Positions 1 through 12,984 of a stretch of 39,105 nucleotides of DNA are shown one piece after another (positions within the stretch are counted from its first letter, which is position 1; the number at the start of each line of letters is the position of its first letter). This DNA comes from Rhodocyclaceae bacterium. GTDB lineage: Bacteria > Pseudomonadota > Gammaproteobacteria > Burkholderiales > Rhodocyclaceae. The notes beneath the pieces were generated by a model. It was given only the letters and a program-made list of their open reading frames with translations. It ran no database searches and was not told where the DNA came from. The stretch is from NCBI GenBank assembly GCA_019455325.1, contig JACFMQ010000020.1, positions 1 to 39,105 of the forward strand. The letters run 5' to 3'. The translations under genes and the position numbers were made by a program.

Positions 1-282
1 GCGCGGCTCGGCCATCTGGTCGTAGACCTTGCGCAGCGCCGGCGCCATCTTGTTGGTCAGCGTGCCGGCGACGATCATCACGTCGGACTGGCGCGGACTC
101 GGGCGGAAGACAATGCCGAAGCGGTCCAGGTCATAGCGCGCACAGCCCGCATGGATCATCTCGACCGCGCAGCAGGCCAGGCCGAAGGTCATCGGCCACA
201 TCGACCCGGTGCGCACGTAATTGATCAGCTTGTCAGCCGTGGTGGTGACGAAGCCTTCCTGAAGAACACCCTCGATACTCAT
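1..282 (-). CDS. nuoB: NADH-quinone oxidoreductase subunit B (partial, N-terminal 94 residues)
   Basis: This is the N-terminal part of NuoB, the peripheral-arm subunit of respiratory complex I that carries iron-sulfur cluster N2 and passes electrons to ubiquinone. The translation starts [20 protein letters not shown] and contains the family core [11 protein letters not shown] with the adjacent-cysteine pair that binds the cluster. It continues through [18 protein letters not shown] and is cut by the window edge, so the remaining cluster cysteines are not visible. The ATG is at 280-282, 10 bases after the nuoA stop, so the two are certainly co-transcribed as the start of a nuo operon running out of the window to the left. 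Identification is secure. Confidence 0.96.
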   Translation of the reverse strand, partial: MSIEGVLQEGFVTTTADKLINYVRTGSMWPMTFGLACCAVEMIHAGCARYDLDRFGIVFRPSPRQSDVMIVAGTLTNKMAPALRKVYDQMAEPR

Positions 283-292
283 TGCCGGACTC

Positions 293-667
293 CTATTCCC
301 ACTCGAGGGCGCCCTTGGCCCAGGCGTAAGCGTCAGCGATCACCAGGATGGCGATGAACACCATCAACTGCGCGAAGCCGAACCACATGATCGCGTCGGT
401 CGAGACGATTTCCTTGTAGATGGTGGCCAGCGGCACCAGGAACGCGATCTCGAGATCGAAAAGAATGAAGATGATCGCTATCAGGTAGTAGCGAATGTCG
501 TATTTCATGCGGGCGTCTTCGAAGGCCTCGAAGCCGCATTCGTAGGGAGAGAGCTTTTCGCTGTCAGGACGGTTGGGAGCAACCAGCCAACCGAGAAGAA
601 TGGGAAGAACGCCAATGGCGACACCCACGAGGATGAACACCAAGATCGGGAAGTAATTTTCCAGCAT
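293..667 (-). CDS. nuoA: NADH-quinone oxidoreductase subunit A
   Basis: NuoA is a small membrane subunit of complex I at the junction of the membrane and peripheral arms. The 124-residue product has three hydrophobic segments (about residues 6-28, 62-82 and 92-113), the expected topology and length. The loop after the first helix carries the conserved [12 protein letters not shown] motif with its cysteine, and [18 protein letters not shown] follows. It is the first gene of the nuo operon. The start is preceded by a GGCGGA-like ribosome site. The 76 bases separating it from the upstream tRNA-Leu contain no terminator, so transcription from the secG/tRNA side may feed into the nuo operon. Confidence 0.97.
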   Translation of the reverse strand: MLENYFPILVFILVGVAIGVLPILLGWLVAPNRPDSEKLSPYECGFEAFEDARMKYDIRYYLIAIIFILFDLEIAFLVPLATIYKEIVSTDAIMWFGFAQLMVFIAILVIADAYAWAKGALEWE

Positions 668-743
668 GATCCGCCGCGCTATCGCTGCACTTCAACCCGG
701 AGTCACACCTCATACCCCTCCGCATGACCCCCCCGCTACTTCA

Positions 744-829
744 TGGTGCCGACGATGAGACTCGAACTCATACGGCTTGCGCCACTACCCCCTCAAGATA
801 GCGTGTCTACCAATTTCACCACGTCGGCA
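744..829 (-). tRNA. tRNA-Leu (anticodon GAG)
   Basis: On the minus strand the 86-nt sequence begins TGCCGAC and ends GTCGGCA-CCA, giving a perfect 7-bp acceptor stem with the CCA encoded in the DNA. The D-arm GGTGAAATTGGTAGACACG and the T-loop GTTCGAGTC are typical of leucine tRNAs, as is the long variable arm. The anticodon stem CTATC/GGTAG encloses the 7-base loop TTGAGGG, which places GAG at positions 34-36, reading CUC/CUU leucine codons. It sits between secG and nuoA, an arrangement familiar from betaproteobacteria. Confidence 0.97.
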
Positions 830-894
830 CTGCTGCAGCACATAGTCCGGAACCATCGAGGAAACCACCGATCCCGCACCTGTTTCGACCCCGT

Positions 895-1278
895 TTATTT
901 AGGAATGTCTTTCGCCTTCGAATCGTTTTGTTCGGGCGTTGCGGCCTTTTCTTCGACCGCTTTTTCTTCCTTCGTCGCCGGTGTCTGAAGCGGGCGTGAT
1001 TGTACCGCATTCTCCATCACGCTGCCAGTCGTTTTTGGTTTGTTCGACGCGATGTAGGCGAGCGTCAGACTGGTCACGAAGAAGACGGTGGCGAGCACGG
1101 CCGTCGTGCGGCTGAGGAAGTTGGCCGAGCCGGAGGCGCCGAAAAGGCTGCCGGAGGCGCCGCCGCCGAAGGCCGCGCCCATGTCCGCGCCCTTGCCGTG
1201 CTGCATCAGCACGAGGCCGCAGACGGTGACGCCGACGAGGATATGAACCACCAGAATGACCGAGAACATTGCATCCAT
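895..1278 (-). CDS. secG: Protein-export membrane protein SecG
   Basis: SecG is the auxiliary third subunit of the SecYEG translocon and assists SecA-driven protein export across the inner membrane. The 127-residue product has two hydrophobic helices (about 4-23 and 58-77) flanking the conserved cytoplasmic loop VLMQHGKGADMGAAFGGG and the SLFGASGSANFLSR motif. A lysine/glutamate-rich tail follows from about residue 100. I chose the ATG at 1276-1278, which has a GAGG ribosome site seven bases upstream; an internal ATG three codons later is an alternative. The start lies 10 bases after the tpiA stop, so tpiA and secG form an operon, probably continuing into tRNA-Leu. Confidence 0.96.
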   Translation of the reverse strand: MDAMFSVILVVHILVGVTVCGLVLMQHGKGADMGAAFGGGASGSLFGASGSANFLSRTTAVLATVFFVTSLTLAYIASNKPKTTGSVMENAVQSRPLQTPATKEEKAVEEKAATPEQNDSKAKDIPK

Positions 1279-1288
1279 TTTTTCAACC

Positions 1289-2044
1289 TCAACGATTTGC
1301 CGCCTGGCAAATCGCCAGAAATTCTTCCGCCACCAGCGAAGCGCCGCCGACCAGACCGCCGTCGATGTCGGCCTGCGCGAAGATCTCGCCGGCGCTCTGC
1401 GCCTTGACGCTGCCGCCGTACAGAATCTGCAGGCCGCGCGCGACGTCCGCATCGCGCCCGGCGACGCGGGCGCGGATCGCCGCATGCACCGCCTGCGCCT
1501 GCGCCGGCGTCGCCGTCCGGCCGGTGCCGATGGCCCAGACCGGTTCGTAGGCGACGACGGCGTCGGCGAACGCAGCGACGCCGACCGCGTCGAGCACCGC
1601 ATCCAACTGCGCCGAAACGACGGCGACGGTTTCATCCGACTCCCGCTGCGCCAGCGTCTCGCCGACGCAGAGGATGGGCGTGATCCCGGCCGCCTTCGCC
1701 GCCGCGAACTTCGCCGCCACCTGCGCATCCGCCTCGCCGTACAGCGCGCGCCGCTCGGAATGCCCGACGATCGCGTAGCGGCAGCCGAAATCGGCCAGCA
1801 TCGCCGCCGACACCTCGCCGGTGTAGGCGCCCTGCGCGTGTTCGCTCAGATTCTGCGCCCCCCAGGCCAGCGGCGTCGCCGCCAGCAGGGACTGCGCCTG
1901 CGCGAGGTACGGGAAAGGTACGCAGACGGCGACGGAAGCGTCGCCGACCGTCGGCAATCCGGCGACCAGGGCTTGCAGCAGGCGCCGGTTATCGGCGCCG
2001 CAGCCATGCATCTTCCAGTTGCCGACAACGAGTTTCTGGCGCAT
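1289..2044 (-). CDS. tpiA: Triosephosphate isomerase
   Basis: TpiA interconverts dihydroxyacetone phosphate and glyceraldehyde 3-phosphate in glycolysis and gluconeogenesis. The 251-residue TIM-barrel protein shows all catalytic landmarks: Lys11 in GNWKMHG, the histidine in IVGHSERR, the glutamate in the YEPVWAIGTGR loop, and the phosphate-gripping YGGSVK and GGLVGGASL near the C-terminus. The start used is the ATG at 2042-2044 (MRQKLVVGNWKM), which matches family length. An in-frame ATG at 2057-2059 would add five residues, and neither has a strong ribosome site. It heads the tpiA-secG pair, 63 bases downstream of the glmM stop. Confidence 0.97.
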   Translation of the reverse strand: MRQKLVVGNWKMHGCGADNRRLLQALVAGLPTVGDASVAVCVPFPYLAQAQSLLAATPLAWGAQNLSEHAQGAYTGEVSAAMLADFGCRYAIVGHSERRALYGEADAQVAAKFAAAKAAGITPILCVGETLAQRESDETVAVVSAQLDAVLDAVGVAAFADAVVAYEPVWAIGTGRTATPAQAQAVHAAIRARVAGRDADVARGLQILYGGSVKAQSAGEIFAQADIDGGLVGGASLVAEEFLAICQAANR

Positions 2045-2107
2045 CGGAATCGCCCGCATAAAACCGAAGGATTATATCCGGCCGGCGATTGGCCGGTCAA
2101 ATCGCGC

Positions 2108-3463
2108 TCAGCCGGCGCAGGCGTCGCGCACCGCTCCGGCGAGCAGTTCGGCGCCGGCGGCGACGCGCTCGGCGTCGCGCCCCTCGACCATCACCCGCAG
2201 CAGCGGCTCGGTGCCGGAAGCGCGCAGCAGCACGCGCCCCTGGCCGGCGAGCATGCCCACCACTTCCGCCTCGGCGGCGGCGATGGCGGCATGCCCCCGC
2301 CAGGCGAAGCCCTTCTTCATCGGCACGTTGATCAGTCGCTGCGGATAGAGGCAGAGGCCCGACAGCAGGCTTTTCAGGTCGCCCCCGGATTCGCGCAGCG
2401 CGGACAGCACCTGCAGCGCCGAGACGATGCCGTCGCCGGTGCTGTGGCGGTCGAGGCAGAGGATGTGCCCGGAGTTCTCGCCGCCGAACAGCCAGCCCTT
2501 CTCGCGCAGCCGTTCCATGACGTAGCGGTCGCCGACCGCGGCGCGCTCGAAAGGCACGCCCAGCTCGGCCAGCGCGTGTTCGAGCGCGAGGTTGCTCATC
2601 AGCGTGCCGACGACGCCGGCCACCGGCCCCTGGCGCAGCCGGCTGCGGACGATGGCGTAGAGCAACTGGTCGCCGTCGTAAACCGTGCCCTCGGCGTCGA
2701 CCATGATCAGCCGGTCGCCGTCGCCGTCGAGCGCGATGCCGAGGTCGGCGGCGTGCGTGACGACCGCGCGCGCCAGCGCGCCGGGCGCGGTGGCGCCGAC
2801 CTCGGCGTTGATGTTCAGTCCGTCCGGCGCCGCGCCGATCGCCACCACCTCGGCGCCGAGCTCGTGCAGGACGGGCGGCGCGATGTGGTAGGCGGCGCCG
2901 TGCGCGCAGTCGACGACGATGCGCAGGCCGCGCAGGTCGCTGTCGTTGGGGAAGGTGCTCTTGCAGAACTCGACGTAGCGGCCGGCCGCATCGGCGATGC
3001 GGCGCGCGCGCCCGAGCTCGGCCGACGGCACGCAGCGGATCGGCGCGTCGATGCCGGCCTCGATCTCGGCCTCGACGGCGTCCGGCAGCTTGGCGCCGTG
3101 CGCCGAGAAGAACTTGATGCCGTTGTCGTGATACGGATTGTGCGAGGCGGAGATGACGATGCCCGCCTGCAGGCGCAGCGCGCGCGTCAGGTAGGCGATC
3201 GCCGGCGTCGGCAGTGGCCCGGTCAGGCAGACGTCGACGCCGGCCGCCGAGAAGCCGGCCTCGAGCGCCGCTTCCAGCATGTAGCCGGAGATGCGCGTGT
3301 CCTTGCCGATCAGCACCGCCGGCCGCTCGCCGCCCGGCAGGTGCTCGCGCGCCACGAGCACGCGGCCGGCCGCATGGCCGAGGCGCATCACCCAGTCCGG
3401 CGTGATCGGCACCTCGCCGACCTTGCCGCGCACGCCGTCGGTGCCGAAATGCTTTCTGCTCAT
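2108..3463 (-). CDS. glmM: Phosphoglucosamine mutase
   Basis: GlmM converts glucosamine-6-phosphate to glucosamine-1-phosphate, the step before GlmU in UDP-GlcNAc synthesis for peptidoglycan and LPS. The 451-residue protein starts [13 protein letters not shown], the family signature. It carries the phosphoserine loop ISASHNP (active Ser about residue 107), the metal-binding ALDGDGDR, the sugar-binding GGENSGH and the C-terminal phosphate-binding [11 protein letters not shown]. The ATG at 3461-3463 has a GAGAGG ribosome site. The frame stays open 87 bases further upstream through a repeated palindromic leader, but that extension does not belong to the family. It lies downstream of folP in the usual ftsH-folP-glmM order. 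Confidence 0.98.
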   Translation of the reverse strand: MSRKHFGTDGVRGKVGEVPITPDWVMRLGHAAGRVLVAREHLPGGERPAVLIGKDTRISGYMLEAALEAGFSAAGVDVCLTGPLPTPAIAYLTRALRLQAGIVISASHNPYHDNGIKFFSAHGAKLPDAVEAEIEAGIDAPIRCVPSAELGRARRIADAAGRYVEFCKSTFPNDSDLRGLRIVVDCAHGAAYHIAPPVLHELGAEVVAIGAAPDGLNINAEVGATAPGALARAVVTHAADLGIALDGDGDRLIMVDAEGTVYDGDQLLYAIVRSRLRQGPVAGVVGTLMSNLALEHALAELGVPFERAAVGDRYVMERLREKGWLFGGENSGHILCLDRHSTGDGIVSALQVLSALRESGGDLKSLLSGLCLYPQRLINVPMKKGFAWRGHAAIAAAEAEVVGMLAGQGRVLLRASGTEPLLRVMVEGRDAERVAAGAELLAGAVRDACAG

Positions 3464-3478
3464 CGTGTCCTCTCCCAG

Positions 3479-3568
3479 CGCGCGGGACTCCGCGCGAAAA
3501 ACCGGACTTGCGCGGGGCGCCGCGCGCAAAGCCGAATCAGCGCGAGGCATCGCGCGAAATGCGAATTC
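3479..3568 (-). repeat. Three 30-bp palindromic tandem repeats in the glmM leader
   Basis: The folP-glmM spacer (126 bases) is mostly three head-to-tail imperfect 30-bp units at 3539-3568, 3509-3538 and 3479-3508. Read on the minus strand, each has a G/A-T-C-G-rich start, then a T-run, then a GCGCG...CGCGC palindrome. The palindromic core differs slightly in each copy, but the unit length is exactly 30 in all three. The array ends 15 bases before the glmM ATG, just upstream of the ribosome site. Each unit could form its own hairpin in the mRNA. The frame through the repeats is open but is not expected to be translated as part of GlmM. Confidence 0.8.
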
Positions 3569-3589
3569 TACTTGCCCGGCCGGCGGTGA

Positions 3590-4417
3590 TCAGTCCGACG
3601 CGCGCACCGCCGACCAGACGGCGAGCGCGTCGCGCGTCGCCGCAACGTCGTGCACGCGCAGGATGCGCGCGCCGCCCTCGACCGCCAGCAGCGCGGCGGC
3701 GACGCTGGCCGGCAGCCGCTCGCCGACCGGCCGGCCGGTGATCTGGCCGAGCATCGACTTGCGCGACAGGCCGGCGAGCACCGGCAGACCGGGCGGCGTT
3801 GCCGCCGGCAGACGGCGCAGCAGGTCGAGGTTGTGCACGAGCGACTTGCCGAAACCGAAGCCGGGGTCGAGGACGATGCGCGAAGGCGCGACGCCGGCCG
3901 CCGCCAGCGCGGCGACGCGGTCGGCGAGGAACTGCCGCACCTCGCCGAGCAGGTCGTCGTAGGCCGGCGCCTGCTGCATGGTCAGCGGCTCGCCCTGCAT
4001 GTGCATCAGGCAGACGCCGCAGTCCGAGCCGGCGACGGCCTCGACGGCGCCGGGCATGCGCAACGCGTAGATGTCGTTGATCATCGACGCGCCGGCGACC
4101 AGCGCCGCGCGCATCACCGCCGGCTTGTAGGTGTCGACCGAGATCGGCACGCCGCAGCCGGCGAGCTCTTCCAGCACCGGCAGCAGGCGACGCAGCTCCT
4201 CGTCGAGCGGCGTCGGCGTCGCGCCCGGCCGCGACGACTCGGCGCCGAGGTCGATCATGTCGGCGCCGGCGGCGATCTGCGCGCGCGCATGCGCCACCGC
4301 CCGCGCCGTGCCGTCGGCCAGGCCGTCGCCGGAGAACGAGTCGGGCGTGAGATTGACGATGCCCATCACCAGCGGACGGGCGAGGTCGAGCGTGAATTTT
4401 CCGCAGTGCAGCTTCAT
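3590..4417 (-). CDS. folP: Dihydropteroate synthase
   Basis: FolP condenses p-aminobenzoate with 6-hydroxymethyl-7,8-dihydropterin pyrophosphate in folate synthesis and is the sulfonamide target. The 275-residue TIM barrel contains the signatures MGIVNLTPDSFSGDG and DMIDLGAESSRPGA, then SVDTYKPAV, MINDIYALR, VLDPGFGFGKSLVHN, GLSRKSMLG and the terminal ILRVHDVAATRDAL. The start used is the ATG at 4415-4417; a TTG directly before it is the only extension. No clear Shine-Dalgarno sequence is visible, because the space upstream is occupied by the tail of an intrinsic-terminator hairpin. It lies 51 bases after ftsH and before glmM. Confidence 0.97.
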   Translation of the reverse strand: MKLHCGKFTLDLARPLVMGIVNLTPDSFSGDGLADGTARAVAHARAQIAAGADMIDLGAESSRPGATPTPLDEELRRLLPVLEELAGCGVPISVDTYKPAVMRAALVAGASMINDIYALRMPGAVEAVAGSDCGVCLMHMQGEPLTMQQAPAYDDLLGEVRQFLADRVAALAAAGVAPSRIVLDPGFGFGKSLVHNLDLLRRLPAATPPGLPVLAGLSRKSMLGQITGRPVGERLPASVAAALLAVEGGARILRVHDVAATRDALAVWSAVRASD

Positions 4418-4423
4418 CAAACG

Positions 4424-4449
4424 AAAACGGGAGAGCGTCGCTCTCCCGT
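4424..4449 (-). terminator. Intrinsic terminator or attenuator between ftsH and folP
   Basis: On the minus strand ACGGGAGAG and CTCTCCCGT form a perfect 9-bp stem around a 5-base loop, followed directly by TTTT. It starts about 20 bases after the ftsH stop. The T-run ends only six bases before the folP start codon. It should end or reduce transcription entering folP from ftsH. Confidence 0.8.
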
Positions 4450-4468
4450 TCCTCTGGAAATGGCGGGT

Positions 4469-6352
<1,884 letters not shown>

Positions 6353-6367
6353 TGCGCTTACCTCACT

Positions 6368-6394
6368 GCCCCGACAGGGGCTCGAACCCGGGAT
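6368..6394 (-). other. tRNA T-arm-like sequence in the rlmE-ftsH spacer
   Basis: The minus strand of this 43-base spacer contains GGGTTCGAGCCC, a full match to the tRNA T-loop consensus GTTCRANYC inside a short stem. A small hairpin GCCCC-TGTC-GGGGC overlaps it. There is no D-arm, anticodon arm or CCA, so it is not a tRNA gene. It may be a remnant of one, an attachment-site scar, or chance. Confidence 0.35.
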
Positions 6395-6395
6395 T

Positions 6396-7022
6396 CTAAC
6401 CGATTTGCCGCAGCGCGCGCCCGAGCAGGTACAACTCGGCGCTGCGATCGCGGGAGGCTCCCGGCTTGCGCGTGGCGACGGTCCGGAACACCTCCCGCAT
6501 CCGCGTCACGAATTCGTCATAGCCGTGCCCCTGGAAAACTTTGACCAGAAAGGCGCCCTCGGGTTTCAGCCAGTCGCGCGCGAATTCGAGGCCGAGTTCA
6601 GCGAGATGCATCATGCGCGCCTGATCCGAGATGGAGATGCCGGAGATATTGGGGGCCATGTCGGAAAGCACAAGCCCGACGCGCTCGCCGGCGAGCCGTT
6701 CCTCGAGCTGCCGGAGAATCGGCTCCTCGCGGAAATCGCCCTGGAAGAAGTCGACGCCGGCGATCGGCGCCATGTCGAGCAGGTCGAGGGCAATCACCCG
6801 CCCCCTGCCCTGCAGCCGCTCGGCGGCCACCTGCGACCAGCCGCCCGGCGCCGCGCCGAGGTCGACGACCGCCTCGCCGGGGCGGATCAGCTTGTCGCGG
6901 TCGTCGATCTCCATCAGCTTGAAGGCGGCGCGCGAGCGCCAGCCTTCGGCCTTCGCGCGCTGCACGTAGGGATCGGTGACGTGCTCGCGCAGCCACGCCT
7001 TGCTGGACTTGGTACGGGCCAT
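6396..7022 (-). CDS. rlmE: 23S rRNA (uridine-2'-O-)-methyltransferase RlmE
   Basis: RlmE (FtsJ/RrmJ) 2'-O-methylates U2552 of 23S rRNA on the 50S subunit and is a heat-shock protein in E. coli. The 208-residue product starts [27 protein letters not shown] and has the FtsJ core. This comprises SRAAFKL, the SAM-binding [14 protein letters not shown] and the catalytic K-D-K-E residues within [25 protein letters not shown] and the final [17 protein letters not shown]. The ATG is at 7020-7022 without an obvious ribosome site. It diverges from yhbY across 46 bases, a conserved arrangement in proteobacteria, and precedes ftsH. Confidence 0.97.
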   Translation of the reverse strand: MARTKSSKAWLREHVTDPYVQRAKAEGWRSRAAFKLMEIDDRDKLIRPGEAVVDLGAAPGGWSQVAAERLQGRGRVIALDLLDMAPIAGVDFFQGDFREEPILRQLEERLAGERVGLVLSDMAPNISGISISDQARMMHLAELGLEFARDWLKPEGAFLVKVFQGHGYDEFVTRMREVFRTVATRKPGASRDRSAELYLLGRALRQIG

Positions 7023-7035
7023 GGTGCTTACGGAA

Positions 7036-7044
7036 TGGTAGAAT
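7036..7044 (+). promoter_or_regulatory. Possible extended -10 promoter for yhbY
   Basis: TGGTAGAAT matches the extended -10 form TGnTATAAT with one mismatch. It would start transcription about 17 bases before the yhbY ATG, leaving room for the AAGGA ribosome site. No convincing -35 is seen. This is a weak call from sequence alone. Confidence 0.4.
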
Positions 7045-7068
7045 TCACGCTTTCGAAAAGGACCCCGG

Positions 7069-7437
7069 ATGCTGCAACTCACCGCCGACGAGCGCCGCGC
7101 GCTGCGCGCCCGCGCCCATGGCCTCGATCCCGTCGTCTCGATCAGCCAGAACGGGCTCTCCGAAGCCGTGCTGAAGGAGATCGACGCCTCGCTGAACAGC
7201 CACGAGCTGATCAAGGTCCGCGTCTACGGCGACGACCGCGACGCGCGCGAAGCCTATCTCGCCGAAATCTGCGAGAAGCTCGGCGCGGCGGCGGTGCAGC
7301 ACATCGGCAAGCTGCTCGTCGTCTACCGCCCCTCGGCCATACTCGCCGCGAAAAGGGCCGCGGCCGCGAAGCCGCGGGCCAAGGCCGCGCCCCGCCGCAC
7401 CAAGCGCAGCTTCCAGGGCAGCACCCGGAAAAACTGA
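7069..7437 (+). CDS. yhbY: CRM-domain ribosome assembly RNA-binding protein YhbY
   Basis: YhbY binds pre-50S ribosomal particles through a single CRM domain. The 122-residue product begins [34 protein letters not shown]. It has the CRM signature features, the GLDPVV loop, LKVR-like IKVRVYGDD and the late G-K-L-L-V-V-Y-R strand, over residues 1-95. A basic Lys/Arg/Ala-rich tail (about 97-122) extends past the usual length of about 97 residues and probably adds RNA affinity. An AAGGA ribosome site precedes the ATG. It is transcribed away from rlmE, another 50S-assembly gene, and converges with the following membrane protein gene across 11 bases. Confidence 0.95.
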   Translation: MLQLTADERRALRARAHGLDPVVSISQNGLSEAVLKEIDASLNSHELIKVRVYGDDRDAREAYLAEICEKLGAAAVQHIGKLLVVYRPSAILAAKRAAAAKPRAKAAPRRTKRSFQGSTRKN

Positions 7438-7448
7438 GCCGCCCCGGC

Positions 7449-7910
7449 CTACTTCTGGCCGCGCCCGGCGCCGAGCACGGCGAACAGCGCCAGCAGGCTC
7501 TGCACCAGATAGAGCGCGCTCGCCACGCCGTGCCAGGTGGCGAAACGGTCCCTGACCGCCGCCTCGGCCAGTTCGCGCGGCAGACTCTGGCCGCGCAGTT
7601 GCGCGATCAGCGGCTGCAGTCCGAACAGTTGCGCCGCGGCGAGCAGCAGCATCAGCAGCACCAGCCAGAAGACGAGGCGCTTCAGCGCCGCCCCGCCCAG
7701 CCGCAGCAGCATGAAGAGCAGCAGGTAGGCGCCGCAGCCGAGGCCGAGCCAGCCGACGATGGAAAACATCCGGCCGGCCAGGCTGCCGGCGAGCGCGCGA
7801 TCCTCGATGCCGGCGAACAGCACCGGCGCGGCGACGTAGCCGATCGCCCAGAGCGCGCCGGCCCACAGCGTCAGGGCGAGGGTATAGGAAGCGTCGGCGA
7901 GCCGCCGCAT
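7449..7910 (-). CDS. DUF4149-type integral membrane protein
   Basis: This 153-residue protein of unknown function starts MRRLADASYTLALTLWAGALWAIGYVAAPVLF and has four hydrophobic segments, roughly residues 8-32, 48-70, 80-96 and 128-147. The hydrophobic pattern, the tryptophan-glycine motif of the first helix and the location directly after greA match the DUF4149 family of betaproteobacteria. The start codon lies one base beyond the greA stop, so the two are translationally linked. It should sit in the inner membrane with both ends on the same side. I see no catalytic motif. The family assignment is by resemblance, and the function is unknown. Confidence 0.85.
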   Translation of the reverse strand: MRRLADASYTLALTLWAGALWAIGYVAAPVLFAGIEDRALAGSLAGRMFSIVGWLGLGCGAYLLLFMLLRLGGAALKRLVFWLVLLMLLLAAAQLFGLQPLIAQLRGQSLPRELAEAAVRDRFATWHGVASALYLVQSLLALFAVLGAGRGQK

Positions 7911-7911
7911 C

Positions 7912-8388
7912 TCACTCGTAGCGCACGTCGAGGATTTCGAACTCGCGCAGCCCGCCCGGCGCCTGCACCTGCGCGATGTCGCCGGCGAACTTGCCGATCA
8001 GCGCGCGCGCCATCGGCGACGCGTAGGAGAGCTTGCCGACCTTGATGTCGGCCTCGTCCTCGCCGACGATCTGGTAAGTCACCGGATCGCCGGAATCCTG
8101 GTCCTCGAGGTCGACGGTCGCGCCGAAGACGACGCGGCCGTCGGCGTCGAGCGACGCCGGATCGATGATCTGGGCGTTCGACAGCTTGGCCTCGACCTCC
8201 TGGATGCGGCCCTCGATGAAGCCCTGGCGCTCCTTGGCCGCGTCGTATTCGGCGTTTTCCGACAGATCGCCGTGCGAGCGCGCCTCGGCGATGGCGGCGA
8301 CGACGCTCGGCCGCTCGACGGTCTTCAGCCGGTGCAGTTCCTCGCGCAGTTTCTCGGCGCCCTTCAGGGTCAGCGGTGTCTTGCTCAT
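7912..8388 (-). CDS. greA: Transcription elongation factor GreA
   Basis: GreA enters the RNA polymerase secondary channel and stimulates cleavage of backtracked transcripts. The 158-residue product has the N-terminal coiled-coil domain starting [22 protein letters not shown]. The two acidic tip residues lie in [23 protein letters not shown]. The C-terminal FKBP-like domain ends in [21 protein letters not shown] and [15 protein letters not shown] ribosome site precedes the ATG. It follows carB in the classic carAB-greA order, but a strong intrinsic terminator separates carB from greA, so greA probably relies on readthrough or its own promoter. Confidence 0.97.
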   Translation of the reverse strand: MSKTPLTLKGAEKLREELHRLKTVERPSVVAAIAEARSHGDLSENAEYDAAKERQGFIEGRIQEVEAKLSNAQIIDPASLDADGRVVFGATVDLEDQDSGDPVTYQIVGEDEADIKVGKLSYASPMARALIGKFAGDIAQVQAPGGLREFEILDVRYE

Positions 8389-8406
8389 TTCGCCCTCGGT
8401 GAAAGC

Positions 8407-8443
8407 AAAACCGCCGGCGCCCGGCAGCGGGCGTCCCGGCGGT
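8407..8443 (-). terminator. Intrinsic terminator after carB
   Basis: On the minus strand ACCGCCGG pairs with CCGGCGGT (8 bp), with an inner CGCCCG/CGGGCG stem, followed by TTTTGCTTT. It starts 15 bases beyond the carB stop and ends about 18 bases before the greA ATG. It is likely to end or attenuate carAB transcription. Confidence 0.85.
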
Positions 8444-8457
8444 ATGGAAACGATGGA

Positions 8458-11664
<3,207 letters not shown>

Positions 11665-11706
11665 TTCTCTACTTTCTCTCGATTGCTTTCGTCCTCGCGG
11701 CGCGCC

Positions 11707-12873
11707 TTACACGGCCGGTTGCAGCGCGGCCGCGCCGCGCACCATCGAATCGAGGAAACGGTCGAACAGGTAGTCCACGTCGTGCGGGCCGGGACTCGCC
11801 TCCGGGTGCCCCTGGAACGAGAAGGCCGGCACGTCGGTGCGGGCGACGCCCTGCAGCGAGCCGTCGAACAGCGACACGTGCGTCGGCCGCAGGTTGGCCG
11901 GCAGCGTGTCCGGATCGACGGCAAAGCCGTGGTTCTGGCTGGTGATCAACACCTGCTGCGTGTCCAGATCCTTGACCGGATGGTTGGCGCCGTGGTGGCC
12001 GAACTTCATCTTCATCGTCTTCGCGCCGGAGGCGAGCGCCAGCAACTGGTGGCCGAGGCAAATGCCGTAGATCGGGATGCCGCGCTCGAGGAATTCGCCG
12101 ATGGCGGCGATGGCGTAGTCGCACGGCTCCGGATCGCCCGGGCCATTCGACAGGAAGATGCCGTCCGGCTTCATTTCCAGCACGTCGGCGGCCGGCGTCT
12201 GCGCCGGCACGACGGTGACGCGGCAGCCGCGCCGGGCGAGCATGCGCAGGATGTTGCGCTTGATGCCGAAATCGTAGGCGACGACGTGGAACTTCGGCTC
12301 CGGCACCGGCTGGAAGCCGGTCAGCGACCACTCGCCCTCGCGCCATTCGTACGGCGAGTCGACCGAGACGACCTTGGCCAGGTCCATGCCGGCGAGCCCG
12401 GGGAAGGCGCGCGCCTCGGCGACGGCCTGCGCCTCGTCGGCGGCACCGACGACGATGCAGCCGGCCTGCGCGCCCTTCTCGCGCAGCACGCGCGTCAGCG
12501 CGCGCGTGTCGATGCCGGCGATGGCGACGACGCCGTTCCTCTTCAGGTAGTCGGACAGGGTTTCCTGCATGCGCCAGCTCGAGGCGCGGACCGGCAGGTC
12601 GCGGACGACGAGGCCGGCGGCGAAGTGCGCGCGCGATTCCCAGTCCTCGGCGTTGCAGCCGGTGTTGCCGATGTGCGGATAGGTCAGCGTGACGATCTGG
12701 CGGCAGTACGAGGGGTCGGTCAGGATTTCCTGATAGCCGGTCATGGCGGTGTTGAACACCACCTCGCCGCTGGCGCTGCCCTCGGCGCCGATGGCAAAGC
12801 CGCGGAAGACGGTACCGTCGGCCAGCGCGAGCAGGGCGGGCGGGAACGGCGGCAGCAGCGCGGATAGCGACAC
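11707..12873 (-). CDS. carA: Carbamoyl-phosphate synthase, small (glutaminase) subunit
   Basis: CarA hydrolyses glutamine and channels ammonia to CarB. The 388-residue protein has the N-terminal CPSase_sm domain ([36 protein letters not shown] split over residues 16-51, with [16 protein letters not shown]). The class I glutamine amidotransferase domain follows, with the nucleophile in [13 protein letters not shown], the FLSNGPGDP oxyanion motif and the catalytic His-Glu in [14 protein letters not shown]. It starts with GTG at 12871-12873, preceded by AGGAG at good spacing. The 5' leader holds a promoter and an intrinsic-terminator hairpin, listed separately, which suggests attenuation control. 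Confidence 0.98.
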   Translation of the reverse strand: MSLSALLPPFPPALLALADGTVFRGFAIGAEGSASGEVVFNTAMTGYQEILTDPSYCRQIVTLTYPHIGNTGCNAEDWESRAHFAAGLVVRDLPVRASSWRMQETLSDYLKRNGVVAIAGIDTRALTRVLREKGAQAGCIVVGAADEAQAVAEARAFPGLAGMDLAKVVSVDSPYEWREGEWSLTGFQPVPEPKFHVVAYDFGIKRNILRMLARRGCRVTVVPAQTPAADVLEMKPDGIFLSNGPGDPEPCDYAIAAIGEFLERGIPIYGICLGHQLLALASGAKTMKMKFGHHGANHPVKDLDTQQVLITSQNHGFAVDPDTLPANLRPTHVSLFDGSLQGVARTDVPAFSFQGHPEASPGPHDVDYLFDRFLDSMVRGAAALQPAV

Positions 12874-12933
12874 GAAAGACTCCTGTGATGTGGTGGCGCC
12901 GAATCTCCAGGAAATTCAACGCTTTAGATGCGC

Positions 12934-12963
12934 AAAAGCGGAAGGGCTCGTGACCCTTCCGCT
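12934..12963 (-). terminator. Intrinsic terminator in the carA leader (candidate attenuator)
   Basis: On the minus strand AGCGGAAGGG pairs perfectly with CCCTTCCGCT (10 bp) around a 7-base loop and is followed by TTTTGCG. It lies between the candidate carA promoter and the carA start, with its stem at roughly +16 to +42 of the predicted transcript and about 60 bases upstream of the GTG. It could also serve as the dapB terminator, about 85 bases after the dapB stop. The opposite strand has no T-run, so it acts only in the dapB-carA direction. Confidence 0.85.
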
Positions 12964-12984
12964 CGTTTGGTATTTAACCGCCGC

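Noticed and set aside
3464-3550. In-frame extension of glmM with a decapeptide-like repeat
   Set aside because: The repeat arises from the 30-bp DNA palindromes. The family start [10 protein letters not shown] has its own ribosome site, and no GlmM has such an extension.
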